NCBI RefSeq assembly: GCF_000720635.1 | Contig: NZ_JOCF01000073.1 | Location: 1-64,000, forward strand | Source: Streptomyces sp. NRRL WC-3742 | Lineage (GTDB): Bacteria; Actinomycetota; Actinomycetes; Streptomycetales; Streptomycetaceae | Direction of reading: 5' to 3' | DNA length: 64,000 nt | The notes under the pieces: generated by a model | Told to the model about the DNA's origin: nothing | Databases searched by the model: none | Seen by the model: the letters and a program-made list of their open reading frames with translations, nothing else | Made by a program: the position numbers and the translations under genes | In this document: piece after piece, positions 63,557 through 64,000 of the stretch | Layout of the letters: every line of letters begins with the position of its first letter | Position numbering within the stretch: position 1 is the stretch's first letter

Positions 63557-64000
63557 CAGTGGTGCTCCAGGAGTGTCCGGGGGCCGGCCCCGTGCTGGGG
63601 GTCGTCGGCCAGGGTCGAGTCGATGAACTGCCGGATCTCGGCGGCGAACTCCTCGGGCCGCTCGATCATCGGGAAGTGTCCGGTGGGCAGGATGCGCACC
63701 CGGGCGTCCGGCAGCGCGGCCGCCAGCGCTTCGCCCTCGCCGGGCGGGGCGGCGAAGTCGTGCTCGCCGCCGATCACCAGGCTGGGCACGGTGATCCGGC
63801 CGGTCTGGAGGCCGGGGGTGCCCAGGTAGAGGTCGAAGAACCGGAGCCAGCCGTACGGGCCGACGCGGTCGCGCACCCGGTGGGCCATGGCGCTCTGGAT
63901 GTCGGCGTCGAGCCGGCCGCCGGAGTGGACCCGGATGCCTTCCTCCATGATCAGGTGGAAGTCGTTCAGGTAGTAGCTGATGGTCTGCCAGTCGAAGTCC
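63556..64000 (-). CDS. Alpha/beta hydrolase, C-terminal part (runs off the window)
   Basis: The visible 147 codons are the cap region and C-terminal core of an alpha/beta hydrolase: IPSLVIGGEHD-like strand with the acidic residue (VPSLVIGGEHDFAAPPGEG) and the catalytic His in LPTGHFPMIERPEEF. The nucleophile elbow lies beyond 64000. Its stop overlaps the start of the double hot-dog gene, so it belongs to the same operon and is probably a type II thioesterase-like or hydrolytic tailoring enzyme. Confidence 0.8.
   Translation of the reverse strand, partial: DFDWQTISYYLNDFHLIMEEGIRVHSGGRLDADIQSAMAHRVRDRVGPYGWLRFFDLYLGTPGLQTGRITVPSLVIGGEHDFAAPPGEGEALAAALPDARVRILPTGHFPMIERPEEFAAEIRQFIDSTLADDPQHGAGPRTLLEHH

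Overview
The window is very GC-rich, has strong third-position GC bias and carries actinomycete hallmarks: AfsR-type SARP regulators, a bacterial Ku, an acyl-CoA carboxylase beta/epsilon pair, a DUF574-type methyltransferase, a DsbA/VKOR pair and many overlapping ATGA/GTGA/TGATG gene junctions. It fits Streptomyces, Kitasatospora or a close relative. No rRNA, tRNA, CRISPR array or insertion sequence was seen.

Positions 1-11434 look like ordinary chromosome: a lipoprotein (partial), a SAM methyltransferase, an Fpg/Nei glycosylase, a DsbA-like + VKOR disulfide pair, an adenosine/adenine deaminase, a winged-helix repressor-MFS operon with a clear inverted-repeat operator, an aldehyde dehydrogenase and Ku.

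From about 11444 to the right edge lies a large natural-product cluster that continues beyond 64000. Its left arm (11444-27018) has a tryptophan-halogenase homologue that has lost its catalytic lysine, a divergent 41-residue peptide gene, two AfsR-like regulators, a small secreted peptide with two DDPWT motifs, an acyl-CoA carboxylase beta/epsilon pair, an MMPL exporter, a UbiB-like kinase and a free-standing TipAS-type drug-binding domain. The core (27139-57384, all minus strand) encodes MbtH, four NRPSs, a DrrAB-type ABC exporter, tryptophan 2,3-dioxygenase, an uncharacterised protein and a P450. The right arm (57436-64000, minus strand) is a highly reducing type II PKS set: HCCA-isomerase-like protein, ketoreductase, two half-degenerate hot-dog dehydratases, ACP, a KS-like protein with no active-site Cys, three DsrE-family proteins, a double hot-dog protein and an alpha/beta hydrolase.

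How the parts fit together (inference): the type II PKS makes a polyene or cinnamoyl-type acyl chain, with the carboxylase possibly supplying extender units. NRPS2-NRPS3-NRPS4 are collinear and linked by C domains of the type that follows epimerases. Read by specificity code, they would build Gly - D-aromatic - Thr - D-aromatic - Kyn-like - Asx. The dioxygenase next to the exporter would start kynurenine supply from Trp. NRPS1 (C-A-T-TE, Ser code) resembles EntF and does not fit the linear order. The closest class I can name is cinnamoyl- or polyene-acylated nonribosomal peptides; combining that class with a kynurenine code is the main point of interest.

Warning: NRPS2 and NRPS3 each end in a near-identical C-A-T-E module, and in both modules the sequence as given lacks the same A-domain core segment and the start of the T domain, the latter shifting the frame. 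This looks more like collapsed repeats in the assembly than real biology.
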